Positions 1 to 8,515 of a DNA stretch of 64,000 nucleotides are shown here, one piece after another. The stretch is from assembly GCA_900768755.1 (NCBI GenBank), contig CAAGDV010000026.1, positions 1 through 64,000 of the forward strand, given 5' to 3'. The translations under genes and the position numbers were made by a program. How positions within the stretch are numbered: the first letter of the stretch is position 1; each line of letters opens with the position of its first letter. The stretch comes from Lachnospiraceae bacterium. GTDB taxonomy: Bacteria > Bacillota > Clostridia > Lachnospirales > Lachnospiraceae. Under the pieces are notes generated by a model. That model was not told where the DNA came from and did not search any database. It worked only from the letters and a program-made list of their open reading frames with translations.

Positions 1-80
1 CGGGGCGTGGTTTATGGTTTCTAGTCAACTCCATTATATCACAAACCGTGAGGAGATTTTTATTTTTAGCAACAAAAAAT

Positions 81-117
81 GCCGTATTTATGCGGCTTTT
101 GGCGTTTCGCAAACGCC
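81..117 (+). terminator. terminator-like hairpin pair before the permease gene
   Basis: GCCGTA (81-86) pairs with TGCGGC (91-96), including one G-T wobble, and is followed by TTTT. A second perfect 7-bp hairpin, GGCGTTT/AAACGCC with a CGC loop, follows at 101-117. The first looks like a weak intrinsic terminator for a gene left of the window. The remainder of bases 1-153 shows no gene; a ribosome binding site AAGGAGG lies at 137-143. Confidence 0.45.
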
Positions 118-153
118 TACATGAGAGAAAGATAGAAAGGAGGAGCGCAAGAA

Positions 154-1160
154 ATGCAAAGAAGATCGCAAGAAGAGAAAAGAGTAAACGATACACAAGC
201 TACAAAGGCGGAGGGGACTATTAAACTTCAGAGAGCCAAGGAAAAAGCCCTCAAATTCATTAAGGGCACAAAGGATACGGAAGGCGCAGGAAAACTCATT
301 GTAATTTATGCGCTTCTTATCTGCATCGGCTTCATCTATCTCTATCCGGTGCTTTACATGGTAAGCAAGAGCTTCATGTCGTTGGATGACATACTGGATT
401 CATCGGTCAACTGGATACCGAGTTCCTTGAATTATTCAAACTACATAACGGCGGCTAAGAGTATGGATTTCTGGAAATCGTTCGGACAAAGTGTTGTCAT
501 CGCCGGATTACCCACGGTCTGCAGCATTGTATCCTGTGCGACTGTCGGATACGGACTTGCAAGATTTGAATTTCCGGGCAAAAAAATTGTTTTCGGAATT
601 CTGATTCTTTCATTCGTGCTTCCGAAACAGATTACAATGATTCCGACATACGCGCTTTTGTCCAAAATGAAACTTTTGGGAACGCTCTGGTCGTTTGTGC
701 TTCCGGCAATCACGGCTCAGGGACTTAACTCGCCGATTTTCATACTGATTTTTTATCAGTTTTTCAGGCAGGTTCCGAAGCACTTATTGAGGCTGCCCAG
801 ATTGACGGTTCAGGATACTTCCAGTCTTTTGTCAAGATTTCGCTTCCGTCGGCAGTGCCTGCAATTGTAACTGTTGCGTTGTTCTCTTTTGTATGGTACT
901 GGAATGAGTCATATCTCACTAACCTTTATGTTCACGGTGTTATGACCCCGTCAGGATGGACGACATTGGTAATCCAGCTTAAGAATTTTGCAACCAACTT
1001 CAGTGATTACCAGACAACCGCACAGACTGCGGTCAACTTAAACGAGTCAATCAGCATGGCGGGCACGATGCTAAGCATTCTTCCTCTGCTGATTATGTAC
1101 CTGATACTGCAGAAACAGTATGTTGAGAGTATCGACAGGACAGGTATCACCGGAGAGTAA
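154..1160 (+). pseudogene. ABC sugar transporter permease (MalG type), frameshifted
   Basis: Inner-membrane permease of a carbohydrate ABC importer, probably the partner of the solute-binding lipoprotein that follows. The first reading frame (154-870) has a first membrane segment near residues 48-70 and ends in an out-of-frame tail; the second frame (to 1160) carries the rest. Around base 780 the first frame reads QVPK and then, in the other frame, ALIEAAQIDG, the conserved EAA loop that contacts the ATPase. One missing base between 780 and 781 would give a continuous protein of about 335 residues. Everything downstream is intact, so this is either a recent frameshift or an assembly error. 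The start follows AAGGAGG at 137-143. No ATPase or second permease lies in the window. Confidence 0.75.
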
Positions 1161-1180
1161 AATGTTTTATCTTTATTACA

Positions 1181-1213
1181 AACCCGCAGTGTAAAAGCTG
1201 CGGGTTCTTTTTA
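1181..1213 (+). terminator. intrinsic terminator after the permease
   Basis: Perfect 9-bp stem AACCCGCAG (1181-1189) with CTGCGGGTT (1198-1206), 8-nt loop, followed by a T-rich run. It separates the permease from the lipoprotein gene, which has its own promoter. Confidence 0.85.
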
Positions 1214-1301
1214 TTCAAAATAACCATTAAAAGCAAAAAACACGAATAATTATTAAACAATTTGAATAATTTAGAAAAATGCAAAATACTTTAAAAAACA
1301 C

Positions 1302-1330
1302 TATACAAAAAGACATAACTGTGTTATAAT
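1302..1330 (+). promoter_or_regulatory. promoter of the solute-binding protein gene
   Basis: A perfect -10 box TATAAT at 1325-1330 lies 17 bp downstream of a weaker -35 TATACA at 1302-1307. Just upstream (1244-1271) sit GAATAATTAT and TTGAATAATT, 10-mers that also occur at the promoter of the ArsR-type regulator gene at 8378-8389, which suggests common control. Confidence 0.6.
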
Positions 1331-1360
1331 TCAATTAACAAAGAAAAGGAGGACCAATGT

Positions 1361-2929
1361 ATGAAAAGAAAAATTCTTTCATGCGTACTTGTGGGGGTTA
1401 TGACTCTTTGCCTGGCGACCGGCTGCGGCAAGAAGACAGGCGGCAATTATGTCGGCGCAACTTCGGTTTCCGGAGAAGTTGAGGAAATCGAGATTGGCGG
1501 AATGACATATCACAAAGCCAAGGATATCACTGACGAGAAGATTACCCTTACATATTTTCACTTTGATCAGGACGAGACCGTAAAGTACCTGGCAGACAGA
1601 TTTATGGAGATATATCCTAACATAACCGTCAATGCGGTTTATGAGAATGTATCAACATACAACACAACACTGCTGACACTTATTTCGGATAATAAGACTC
1701 CTGATGTCGTAATGTACTCAGATGCCGATTTTGCATTGTCAAATCACATTCTTGCAGATATTTCGGCATTCTATGACACTGACCCTGAGACAAAGAATCT
1801 TGCGGATACCGTTAATTCTGCAGGACTTGGTACTTTCCAGACCAGCAAGAGATATGCTGTTCCGGTTAAGTTGTTCCCGGGCGTAATGTATATTGACTAT
1901 AAGGTTCTTGAGAAGCTTAACGTTGAAGCACCCGGTATGGACTGGACATGGGCGGAGATGATTCAGCTCATCAAAGACTGCACAGTACTTGATTCTGCTG
2001 ACGGAATGGCATATTACGGATGCGGATACTACAACAGACTTGACTCATATTACGGAATTGCTGCAAGCCAGTCAATTATCGGTGAATTCGGTTTTAACGG
2101 AACCAAATTTGACCTTGCAACATGGGCTATAGGAGAGCAGGAATTCTCTAACCTTAAGCTTGGCGGTTACATCGCACCTGTAACAGAGACACAGGAGATG
2201 GAAGACTGGATGGGCGACTGGGAAGGCTGGTGCGGAGCATCAGGCCACGTTGCACTTTTCACAGAGGCTTTCTGGACATATCAGGGAACATGGGCAACAG
2301 AAGCTTTCCAGGAGCTTGATATCGACATTTATCCTTATGTAGTTCCTGCCGTATCTGAGGAGGATGCGTCAAAAGACCATCACACAATCGCAACAATCGA
2401 TTTCGGTGGAATTACAACATCATGCCAGTATCCGCGTGAAGCATATGAGCTTCTTAAGTTCATGAGCTTTGGTACCGACGGATGGCAGACAAGAATTGAA
2501 CTTTACAACAACGAGGAGATGACCAACTCATCAGGACTTCCTCTTAAGCAGGACGTTATGCCGGCTCCTATCACAAAGGATGAGGATATCTGGGCAGCAT
2601 ACATCGATATGTACTGCAAGGGAATGGATGATGAGCATAAAACAGCATGGGAGAACTATTTTGCAAGCTGCTTACAGCCGATTCCTTACGGCTGGACTTC
2701 GATTGCCGGTTACTGGAATTACTGCGATGAGTACTTTAACTCAATCGGTATCCATGACCTCGTAGACAAAGGAACCGCACAGGCTGCCGACTACGCTACA
2801 GAGGCAACCATCAAGGCTGATTATTTCCATGCAAAAGCCATGCTTGATTACTTCGGACCGGACGGATACAATGTGCTTTCCGACGAAGAGATTGCGCTGT
2901 ATGAAAAAATGGTTGAGGAAAACCAGTAA
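1361..2929 (+). CDS. ABC transporter sugar-binding lipoprotein
   Basis: Extracellular lipid-anchored protein of 522 residues that would capture sugar for an ABC importer. It has a basic N-terminus, a hydrophobic stretch and a lipobox ending LATGC, with Cys22 as the lipidation site. The following residues match the large MsmE/UgpB-like solute-binding fold (a type I periplasmic-binding pattern such as TPDVVMYSDADF). Surrounding arabinan enzymes point to arabino-oligosaccharides as ligand; this is inference from context. Start chosen after AAGGAGG at 1346-1352. It has its own promoter and is followed 20 bases later by a second lipoprotein gene. Confidence 0.85.
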   Translation: MKRKILSCVLVGVMTLCLATGCGKKTGGNYVGATSVSGEVEEIEIGGMTYHKAKDITDEKITLTYFHFDQDETVKYLADRFMEIYPNITVNAVYENVSTYNTTLLTLISDNKTPDVVMYSDADFALSNHILADISAFYDTDPETKNLADTVNSAGLGTFQTSKRYAVPVKLFPGVMYIDYKVLEKLNVEAPGMDWTWAEMIQLIKDCTVLDSADGMAYYGCGYYNRLDSYYGIAASQSIIGEFGFNGTKFDLATWAIGEQEFSNLKLGGYIAPVTETQEMEDWMGDWEGWCGASGHVALFTEAFWTYQGTWATEAFQELDIDIYPYVVPAVSEEDASKDHHTIATIDFGGITTSCQYPREAYELLKFMSFGTDGWQTRIELYNNEEMTNSSGLPLKQDVMPAPITKDEDIWAAYIDMYCKGMDDEHKTAWENYFASCLQPIPYGWTSIAGYWNYCDEYFNSIGIHDLVDKGTAQAADYATEATIKADYFHAKAMLDYFGPDGYNVLSDEEIALYEKMVEENQ

Positions 2930-2949
2930 AAATATTAAGGAGGCATAAA

Positions 2950-4503
2950 ATGAGAAAAAAATTATTTGCTTTGGCACTGACTGCAACAATGGTTGCGTCA
3001 CTTATGGCAGGCTGCAAGAAGAATACAAGCAGCTCAACAGGCGGAACTGAGCCTGCAACAACACCTACACAGGAAGAACCTACAAGTGAGGAAGTAAAGC
3101 TTGAGGAGCTCCCTGAGGCATTTGCACATATCACTTTTGACGGAGATGATGAGGGCTACAAGGCAATTATGCAGATCGAGGATAAGGGTGAGAATTCAGG
3201 AGCTACCTTCGGACTTGCAGAGAATCCGGACGCAACACTTTTGTATGCTGACGGTCCTGTTAACAAGGCTTTGTACATCGACGGAAGCTTCGGAATTGAC
3301 CTCGGACTTAAGCCTACCAACACAGATGTTTACTCAGTTTCATTCTGGGTTAACGCTGACAGACTTGCTACTTTCGGACCTACACTTCAGTTTGGACAGA
3401 ATATCGGAATGGCTGACGGAAATGATGTATGCTGGATTAACGTAACTCAGTCTGAGTGGGGCGCTGACAGCGCAAAGATTTTCCCTATCGTATGGAGCCG
3501 TAACGAGAAGTACAACTTTGTATCTGACAGCGGAGAGACTACCAACTGCTGGCCTTGGATGTATGCTTTTGACAACGAGATTCACGGCAAAAGAGAGTGG
3601 GTAATGGTTACTATCGTTGCAACAGGCGAGGAGCAGACTTCTTCAACAGGCGTTAAGACCTGCGGAGCAAAATACTACATCAACGGTTCACTTGTATATG
3701 ATTCACAGGAAAACTACACCAACGGTACATATTTTGAGTACACATGGGATGCAACACTTGCACCCGGAATCATGCAGGCTGAAGGTGAGAAATTTGAGTC
3801 ATACTTCGGAATCAACTACTGGGATACCGTATTCAAGGGATATGTTGATGACCTTTATGTATTCGATTCAGCACTCACAGCAGGCCAGGTTGCTAAGCTT
3901 TTCAGCCTTGGTAACAAGGATGTTGTTTCAACAGTTGAAGGCGTTGAGCCGGCTACAGATGCTCCTGCTACAGACGTAACAATCACAGGAACTGCAATCG
4001 GAGCTACAGACTGCTCAACAGGCTGGTGGTCACAGTTCTCACAGACCTGGGCAGTTGCATCAGGTGAGTCTGTTTCAAAGAACTTCATCAACTGGCACGG
4101 AGCAGAGGCTTCTAACTGGAATAACTTCATAGTTGTTCTCCAGAATGTGGCCGATGTACACAGCAAAGATGACGATGCAGCATATAAGGAGTATGCAGTA
4201 GTACGTTCGGATAACTACGGATGGAACGCTGACGCCAACACCGCTGACAAGAACGATGACGGAACAGCTAAGCTTCCTTGGACTCTTGAGAGCGACTGGG
4301 ATTGGGGAACCTTCTCATCAGACCTTCAGGGTGCCAATGTTAAGGTTACGGTTACCAACAACGGAACAACAGCTGATATTGTATGTGACGTAACAACAGC
4401 TTCAGGTGCAACCCACTTCCAGAAGTATCTCAATATTCCGGTTGACGGAGATGTATTCTTCTGCCTCGGAGTTGATGGCGCATGTCTCGATCTTCTTGAC
4501 TAA
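2950..4503 (+). CDS. LamG/concanavalin A-like lipoprotein, probable glycan-binding
   Basis: Lipoprotein of 517 residues with lipobox LMAGC (Cys22), then a Thr/Glu-rich linker to about residue 55. Residues of roughly 65-320 look like a LamG-type concanavalin A-like jelly roll: SVSFWVNADR, KYYINGSLVYDS, and a final GYVDDLYVFDSALTAGQ, the typical closing strands. A second domain (about 340-517), rich in aromatic residues (STGWWSQFSQTW), resembles no family I can name and could be a carbohydrate-binding module. No catalytic motif is evident. It shares a transcript with the binding protein, so a role in presenting arabinan fragments at the cell surface is likely but inferred. Confidence 0.7.
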   Translation: MRKKLFALALTATMVASLMAGCKKNTSSSTGGTEPATTPTQEEPTSEEVKLEELPEAFAHITFDGDDEGYKAIMQIEDKGENSGATFGLAENPDATLLYADGPVNKALYIDGSFGIDLGLKPTNTDVYSVSFWVNADRLATFGPTLQFGQNIGMADGNDVCWINVTQSEWGADSAKIFPIVWSRNEKYNFVSDSGETTNCWPWMYAFDNEIHGKREWVMVTIVATGEEQTSSTGVKTCGAKYYINGSLVYDSQENYTNGTYFEYTWDATLAPGIMQAEGEKFESYFGINYWDTVFKGYVDDLYVFDSALTAGQVAKLFSLGNKDVVSTVEGVEPATDAPATDVTITGTAIGATDCSTGWWSQFSQTWAVASGESVSKNFINWHGAEASNWNNFIVVLQNVADVHSKDDDAAYKEYAVVRSDNYGWNADANTADKNDDGTAKLPWTLESDWDWGTFSSDLQGANVKVTVTNNGTTADIVCDVTTASGATHFQKYLNIPVDGDVFFCLGVDGACLDLLD

Positions 4504-4526
4504 TTGATTAGTTATTAGAACTAATA

Positions 4527-4559
4527 GGGCTGTCATGCTTTTTGACAGCTCTGTTTTTT
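4527..4559 (+). terminator. intrinsic terminator
   Basis: Nine-bp stem GGGCTGTCA (4527-4535) with TGACAGCTC (4543-4551, one G-T pair), 7-nt loop, then TTTTTT at 4554-4559. It ends the lipoprotein transcript. Confidence 0.85.
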
Positions 4560-4615
4560 AAGAGTTATTACGTAATACACCTGTGTTTTACATTAATTTT
4601 TGGAGGATAATTCAG

Positions 4616-5572
4616 TTGGAAGATGACAGAACGCTAAAATACAATGAACCCTTTATTTTGCAGAGGGCAGACCCTTATGTATACAGACATACGGACGGAA
4701 AGTATTATTTTTCCGCGTCAGTGCCGGCGTATGACCGCGTTATTTTACGGTGCGCTGATTCAATTAATGCACTGGCGGACGCCGACGAGAAAACGATATG
4801 GGTAAAACACCCGGGCGGACCGATGAGCAAGCATGTGTGGGCACCGGAGATTCACTATCTTTTCGGAAAGTGGTACATATATTTTGCCGCGGGAGAAGAG
4901 GAGAATATATGGAAAATCCGTCCCTATGTCCTTGAGTGTACCGGTGATGACCCCATGAAGGATGAATGGATTGAGAAGGGAATGCTTAAGCGGGCAGAGG
5001 GCGATATTTTCTCTTTTGAAGCTTTTTCGCTTGATGTCACTGTTTTTGAACACAGAGATGAGTGGTACTGCATATGGGCTGAGAAGGTAAGCGTCGGCCC
5101 CCAGATTTCCAATCTGTACATTGCCAAAATGAAATCGGGATATGAGCTTTCAACTGTTCAGGTTCTTCTCACAACTCCTGATTACGATTGGGAGAGAGTC
5201 GGCTTCTGGGTTAATGAAGGTCCGGCAGTCATAAAGAAAAACGGCAGGATTTTCATGACATACTCCGCAAGCGAAACCGGAGTTGCATACTGCATAGGAA
5301 TGCTGACCGCCGATGAGAACGCAGACCTTTTGGACCCGCGCTCATGGTCAAAAGAGCGTTATCCGGTTCTTAAATCAGACAGCTCGCACAAAATATACGG
5401 CCCCGGACACAATTCTTTTACCACGGATTCTGAGGGAAATGATATTATGGTATATCATGCGAGAACAGAGACAGAAATTATCGGTGACCCTTTGTACAAC
5501 CCCAACAGACATACGATGCTTATGAAGCTTAGATGGGATGAGCAGGGGAAACCCGTATTCTCATATGACTAA
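4616..5572 (+). CDS. GH43 alpha-L-arabinofuranosidase, intracellular
   Basis: Five-bladed beta-propeller glycosidase of family 43, 318 residues, expected to release L-arabinose from arabino-oligosaccharides in the cytoplasm. The catalytic base is Asp19 in QRADPYVY, and Glu201 in VNEGPAV is the likely acid; WAPEIHYLFGKWYIYF is a typical blade motif. No signal peptide. I chose TTG at 4616 because TGGAGG at 4601-4606 is spaced correctly for it; an in-frame GTG at 4583 lies upstream of that site and would add 11 residues. It is followed 23 bases later by the GH51 gene. Exact substrate preference cannot be read from sequence. Confidence 0.8.
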   Translation: MEDDRTLKYNEPFILQRADPYVYRHTDGKYYFSASVPAYDRVILRCADSINALADADEKTIWVKHPGGPMSKHVWAPEIHYLFGKWYIYFAAGEEENIWKIRPYVLECTGDDPMKDEWIEKGMLKRAEGDIFSFEAFSLDVTVFEHRDEWYCIWAEKVSVGPQISNLYIAKMKSGYELSTVQVLLTTPDYDWERVGFWVNEGPAVIKKNGRIFMTYSASETGVAYCIGMLTADENADLLDPRSWSKERYPVLKSDSSHKIYGPGHNSFTTDSEGNDIMVYHARTETEIIGDPLYNPNRHTMLMKLRWDEQGKPVFSYD

Positions 5573-5595
5573 TAATCCAACGAAAGGAAGATAAA

Positions 5596-7101
5596 ATGAC
5601 CAGATTAGTAATTAATGAAGGCAAAAAGCTTTCGACAATCAATCCGGAAATCTACGGACATTTCTCCGAGCATCTGGGAAGATGCATTTATGAGGGGATT
5701 TATGTCGGCGAAAATTCGGATATTCCCAATGTGAACGGCATGAGAACGGATGTTGTTGAGGCGCTTAAAGAACTTAAGGTTCCGGTGCTCAGATGGCCGG
5801 GCGGATGTTTTGCCGACGAGTATCATTGGAAGGATGGAATCGGCCCAAAAAACACAAGAAAGAAAATGGTCAATACGCATTGGGGCGGAGTTATCGAGGA
5901 TAACAGCTTCGGCACTCATGAGTATTTTGAACTGTGCAGACAGATTGGCTGCAAGACCTACGTAAACGGAAATCTCGGAAGCGGCACTGTCAGCGAGATG
6001 AATGAATGGATTGAATACATGACTTTCAACGGAATCTCGCCGATGGCAGACCTTCGTGCAAAAAACGGTGATGCAGAGCCGTTTAAGCTTGACTATTTCG
6101 GAGTCGGCAACGAGAACTGGGGCTGCGGAGGAAACATGACGCCGCAGTTTTACGCTAATGAGTACAGGCGTTATCAGACATATGTACGCAATTACGACCC
6201 CGAACATCCCGTAAAAAAGATTTGCTGCGGCGCCAATGTGGATGATTATTATTGGACGGAAAAGGTACTTGAGACCACTTTTGACCATACGCCGGCATGG
6301 TTTCACGGATTTATGGACGGGCTGTCTTTGCACTATTATGTTCATCCGGGCGGATGGGATAATAAGGGTTCTGCTACGGAGTTTACTGACGAGATGTGGT
6401 ATCAGACCCTTGACAAGGCTCTGTACATGGATACCCTTGTAACCCGCCACGGCGCGATAATGGACAAATATGACCCGGATAAAACAATCGGAATGGTCGT
6501 TGATGAGTGGGGCGGATGGTATGACTGCGAGCCGGGAACCAACCCGGGATTCTTATATCAGCAGAATACAGTAAGGGATGCTTTGATTGCAGGTATAACA
6601 CTTAACATATTCAACAAGCACAGCGACCGCGTGAAGATGGCGGCACTTGCGCAGATGGTAAATGTTCTCCAGTCAGTTCTTCTTACGGAAGGACCTAAGA
6701 TGGTAAAGACTCCTACATATCATGTTATGCATATGTATCGTCATCATCAGGGCGCAGAGCTTGTAAGAAGCGATATCCTGGACGGAACAAAGGTCGGAAC
6801 AGAGAGCAGTATGGTTCCGAAGGTGACAGAGTCCGTTTCATTGGACAAAGACAATATTCTTACAATCACGCTGAACAACCTCTCAATCGAGGCTGACGAG
6901 GAGATTGCAATCTCAACCGATAAAAAGGGATATTCTGTCTGCGAGGCACGTATCGTTACGGGAGACAGCTGCCGTGCACACAATACTTTTGACAACCCTG
7001 ACAACGTAATTGAGAAGGATTTTTCGGCATACAGAAATGACGGCGATGAGTTAATTGTAACTCTTCCCAAGAATTCGGTTGTTATGCTGAGATTAAAGTA
7101 A
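5596..7101 (+). CDS. abfA: GH51 alpha-N-arabinofuranosidase
   Basis: Family 51 arabinofuranosidase of 501 residues, the usual size for intracellular AbfA enzymes, removing terminal alpha-L-arabinofuranosyl units from oligosaccharides. The (beta/alpha)8 barrel carries the acid/base Glu173 in GVGNENWG and the nucleophile Glu304 in VVDEWGGW. The N-terminal part (WPGGCFADEYHW) and the C-terminal beta domain are also typical. No signal peptide. Preceded by AAAGGAAG and placed with the GH43 gene in one transcript; the two enzymes would cooperate on imported arabino-oligosaccharides. Confidence 0.92.
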   Translation: MTRLVINEGKKLSTINPEIYGHFSEHLGRCIYEGIYVGENSDIPNVNGMRTDVVEALKELKVPVLRWPGGCFADEYHWKDGIGPKNTRKKMVNTHWGGVIEDNSFGTHEYFELCRQIGCKTYVNGNLGSGTVSEMNEWIEYMTFNGISPMADLRAKNGDAEPFKLDYFGVGNENWGCGGNMTPQFYANEYRRYQTYVRNYDPEHPVKKICCGANVDDYYWTEKVLETTFDHTPAWFHGFMDGLSLHYYVHPGGWDNKGSATEFTDEMWYQTLDKALYMDTLVTRHGAIMDKYDPDKTIGMVVDEWGGWYDCEPGTNPGFLYQQNTVRDALIAGITLNIFNKHSDRVKMAALAQMVNVLQSVLLTEGPKMVKTPTYHVMHMYRHHQGAELVRSDILDGTKVGTESSMVPKVTESVSLDKDNILTITLNNLSIEADEEIAISTDKKGYSVCEARIVTGDSCRAHNTFDNPDNVIEKDFSAYRNDGDELIVTLPKNSVVMLRLK

Positions 7102-7104
7102 AAT

Positions 7105-7347
7105 ATGTCGTCAATATGTAAAAAATGCCTTCTGCGTGAGATGGCAGAGGCAGATTATTCAAAAATTCAGAAATACAAAGAAGCCATAAAAGCCAACGAC
7201 AGAGTGGGTGATGAGGTGTATGAGCAAAGACTCGCAGTCTGCAAGGAATGCGATATGCTTAACGCCGGCACCTGCAATGCCTGCGGCTGTTATGTGGAAC
7301 TTCGGGCGCTTGCGTTGGTAAGCTCGTGCCCGTACAAAAAATGGTAG
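7105..7347 (+). CDS. small Cys-rich protein, possible zinc-binding (DUF6171-like)
   Basis: Protein of 80 residues, starting 3 bases after the arabinofuranosidase stop. It has a CKKC pair at the N-terminus, a charged helical middle, and CKECD, CNACGC and a late Cys, which suggests one or two zinc-knuckle sites. The arrangement resembles small uncharacterised Firmicutes proteins (DUF6171), but that assignment is from memory. Translational coupling with the GH51 gene is suggested by the spacing and by the lack of a clear ribosome binding site. Function unknown. Confidence 0.6.
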   Translation: MSSICKKCLLREMAEADYSKIQKYKEAIKANDRVGDEVYEQRLAVCKECDMLNAGTCNACGCYVELRALALVSSCPYKKW

Positions 7348-7351
7348 AATA

Positions 7352-7404
7352 AAAAGCTCTTCTTCGGTCTTTGTGAAAACACAAATGCCCGAAGAAGAGC
7401 TTTT
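7352..7404. terminator. bidirectional intrinsic terminator
   Basis: Perfect 16-bp arms at 7352-7367 and 7389-7404 (AAAAGCTCTTCTTCGG and its complement), with a smaller TTGTG/CACAA hairpin in the loop. A-tract and T-tract flank the stem on both sides, so it can stop the + strand arabinofuranosidase transcript and the convergent regulator transcript. Confidence 0.9.
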
Positions 7405-7431
7405 ATATATACAAAAGTCGAAGGTCTTCAA

Positions 7432-8352
7432 TTAAACGTCTGAGGGTTCGTAGTTCATGCTTACCTTGATGTCCTGACCGTAGTTTCCGAAGGATTTGCC
7501 GAAAATCGTAAGTCCGCCGACATGGTTGGCGTCATCGTTGACGCTCATGCGGAATTTGATTCCGCTGCGGTAATTAAGATTAAAACTGTCGATTGTCACA
7601 TCGGATATCTTAAGACCGTCGATAAAGGTTCCTTTGCGGTTGATAACCAAAAGCTTCAACAGACCGTACTGGTTCCAGTTCTGTGGCCACCAGTCAGGCG
7701 TGAATAAGCCTTTCGGGTCGCCGAAATCTCCGGGTGATGTCCATGTGCCGACGCACACATCATTGAGATAAAAACTGATATCGCTCGGCCATTCGTTATT
7801 GACGCCGGGAGCTTCGGAACTGAGCTCAGCAGATATTGTAATCTGGGTAATTTTCATAAGATTAGGAATAAAATTCGGAATAACGTATTCAACATATCCC
7901 TTGGTAAACCAAAGAATCTCGGCATCATAGCGCTCCGGATGTTCAAAATATCTCACGTCATCAACGGAGCCGATGATGTGCTTACCGGAAGCCAGTCCGC
8001 AGGTGGGGCAGATATTGTATGAAGAGTAGTGCCCGACCTTAAGCTCGGTTGTGTATACATTCTCGTTGTTCTGCGAATTCTCCAGATCAATTAATATCTT
8101 GTCCAGATGAACGGAACAAATCTTCAGATTGCCGTGGCCGGCGGATTCGCTGGTAGTTGAAATAAGGCCGCAGCTCTCAAGCTTCTTAATGTGGCTTGTG
8201 AGGGCGCCGTTGGTAATATTAAGTCTGGTTGCCAGCTCGTTCATGCTCATATTGTTATTTTCAAGAAGAATATTAAGTATTTTGAGTCTGACATCGGAGC
8301 CCAACGCCTTAAAAATCTCAAGGCCGTCAAGCAAAGATGTGATATGTATCAT
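7432..8352 (-). CDS. ArsR-type transcriptional regulator with C-terminal beta-rich sensor-like domain
   Basis: Protein of 306 residues. Residues about 8-90 form a winged helix of ArsR type (ALGSDVRLKILNILL, then LATRLNITNGALTSHIKKL as the recognition helix region). Residues 110-120 hold a CPTC pair (Cys115, Cys118). The remaining ~180 residues are beta-rich and aromatic (TPDWWPQNWNQYG) and read like a jelly-roll carbohydrate-binding fold rather than any regulator domain I can name. It is divergent from the GH43 arabinanase operon and is the only regulator in the arabinose region, so it probably controls it. GGGAGG at 8358-8363 precedes the ATG. Its promoter overlaps an inverted repeat, consistent with autoregulation. 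Confidence 0.75.
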   Translation of the reverse strand: MIHITSLLDGLEIFKALGSDVRLKILNILLENNNMSMNELATRLNITNGALTSHIKKLESCGLISTTSESAGHGNLKICSVHLDKILIDLENSQNNENVYTTELKVGHYSSYNICPTCGLASGKHIIGSVDDVRYFEHPERYDAEILWFTKGYVEYVIPNFIPNLMKITQITISAELSSEAPGVNNEWPSDISFYLNDVCVGTWTSPGDFGDPKGLFTPDWWPQNWNQYGLLKLLVINRKGTFIDGLKISDVTIDSFNLNYRSGIKFRMSVNDDANHVGGLTIFGKSFGNYGQDIKVSMNYEPSDV

Positions 8353-8377
8353 AAAAGCCTCCCGAATATTGATTTAC

Positions 8378-8413
8378 TTGAATAATTATACTTCAAAGAA
8401 TGTTTTAGGTCAA
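8378..8413 (-). promoter_or_regulatory. regulator promoter with overlapping inverted repeat
   Basis: On the minus strand, TTGACC (8408-8413) and TATAAT (8385-8390) are separated by 17 bp, near consensus. An inverted repeat TTGAA-N9-TTCAA (8378-8396) covers the -10 box and is a good candidate operator for autoregulation. Confidence 0.75.
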
Positions 8414-8424
8414 TAAAAAAACCA

Positions 8425-8454
8425 CTTGATATTTTACAAGAATAGGCATATAAT
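8425..8454 (+). promoter_or_regulatory. promoter of the arabinan/arabinose operon
   Basis: TTGATA (8426-8431), 17-bp spacer and TATAAT (8449-8454) form a near-consensus promoter. CTTG-N8-CAAG (8425-8440) overlaps the -35 box and may be an operator half of the divergent control region. It would drive the GH43 arabinanase gene and the downstream arabinose genes up to 16867. Confidence 0.75.
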
Positions 8455-8515
8455 TTATTAAAAGATAAAGTAGTTTATCAAAATATAAAATATAACGGAT
8501 GCAGGTTTGAAGAAA

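Noticed and set aside
5605..6450. Long minus-strand open frame (281 codons) inside abfA
   Set aside because: It is antisense to the conserved GH51 gene, has no ribosome binding site and its protein shows no domain character.
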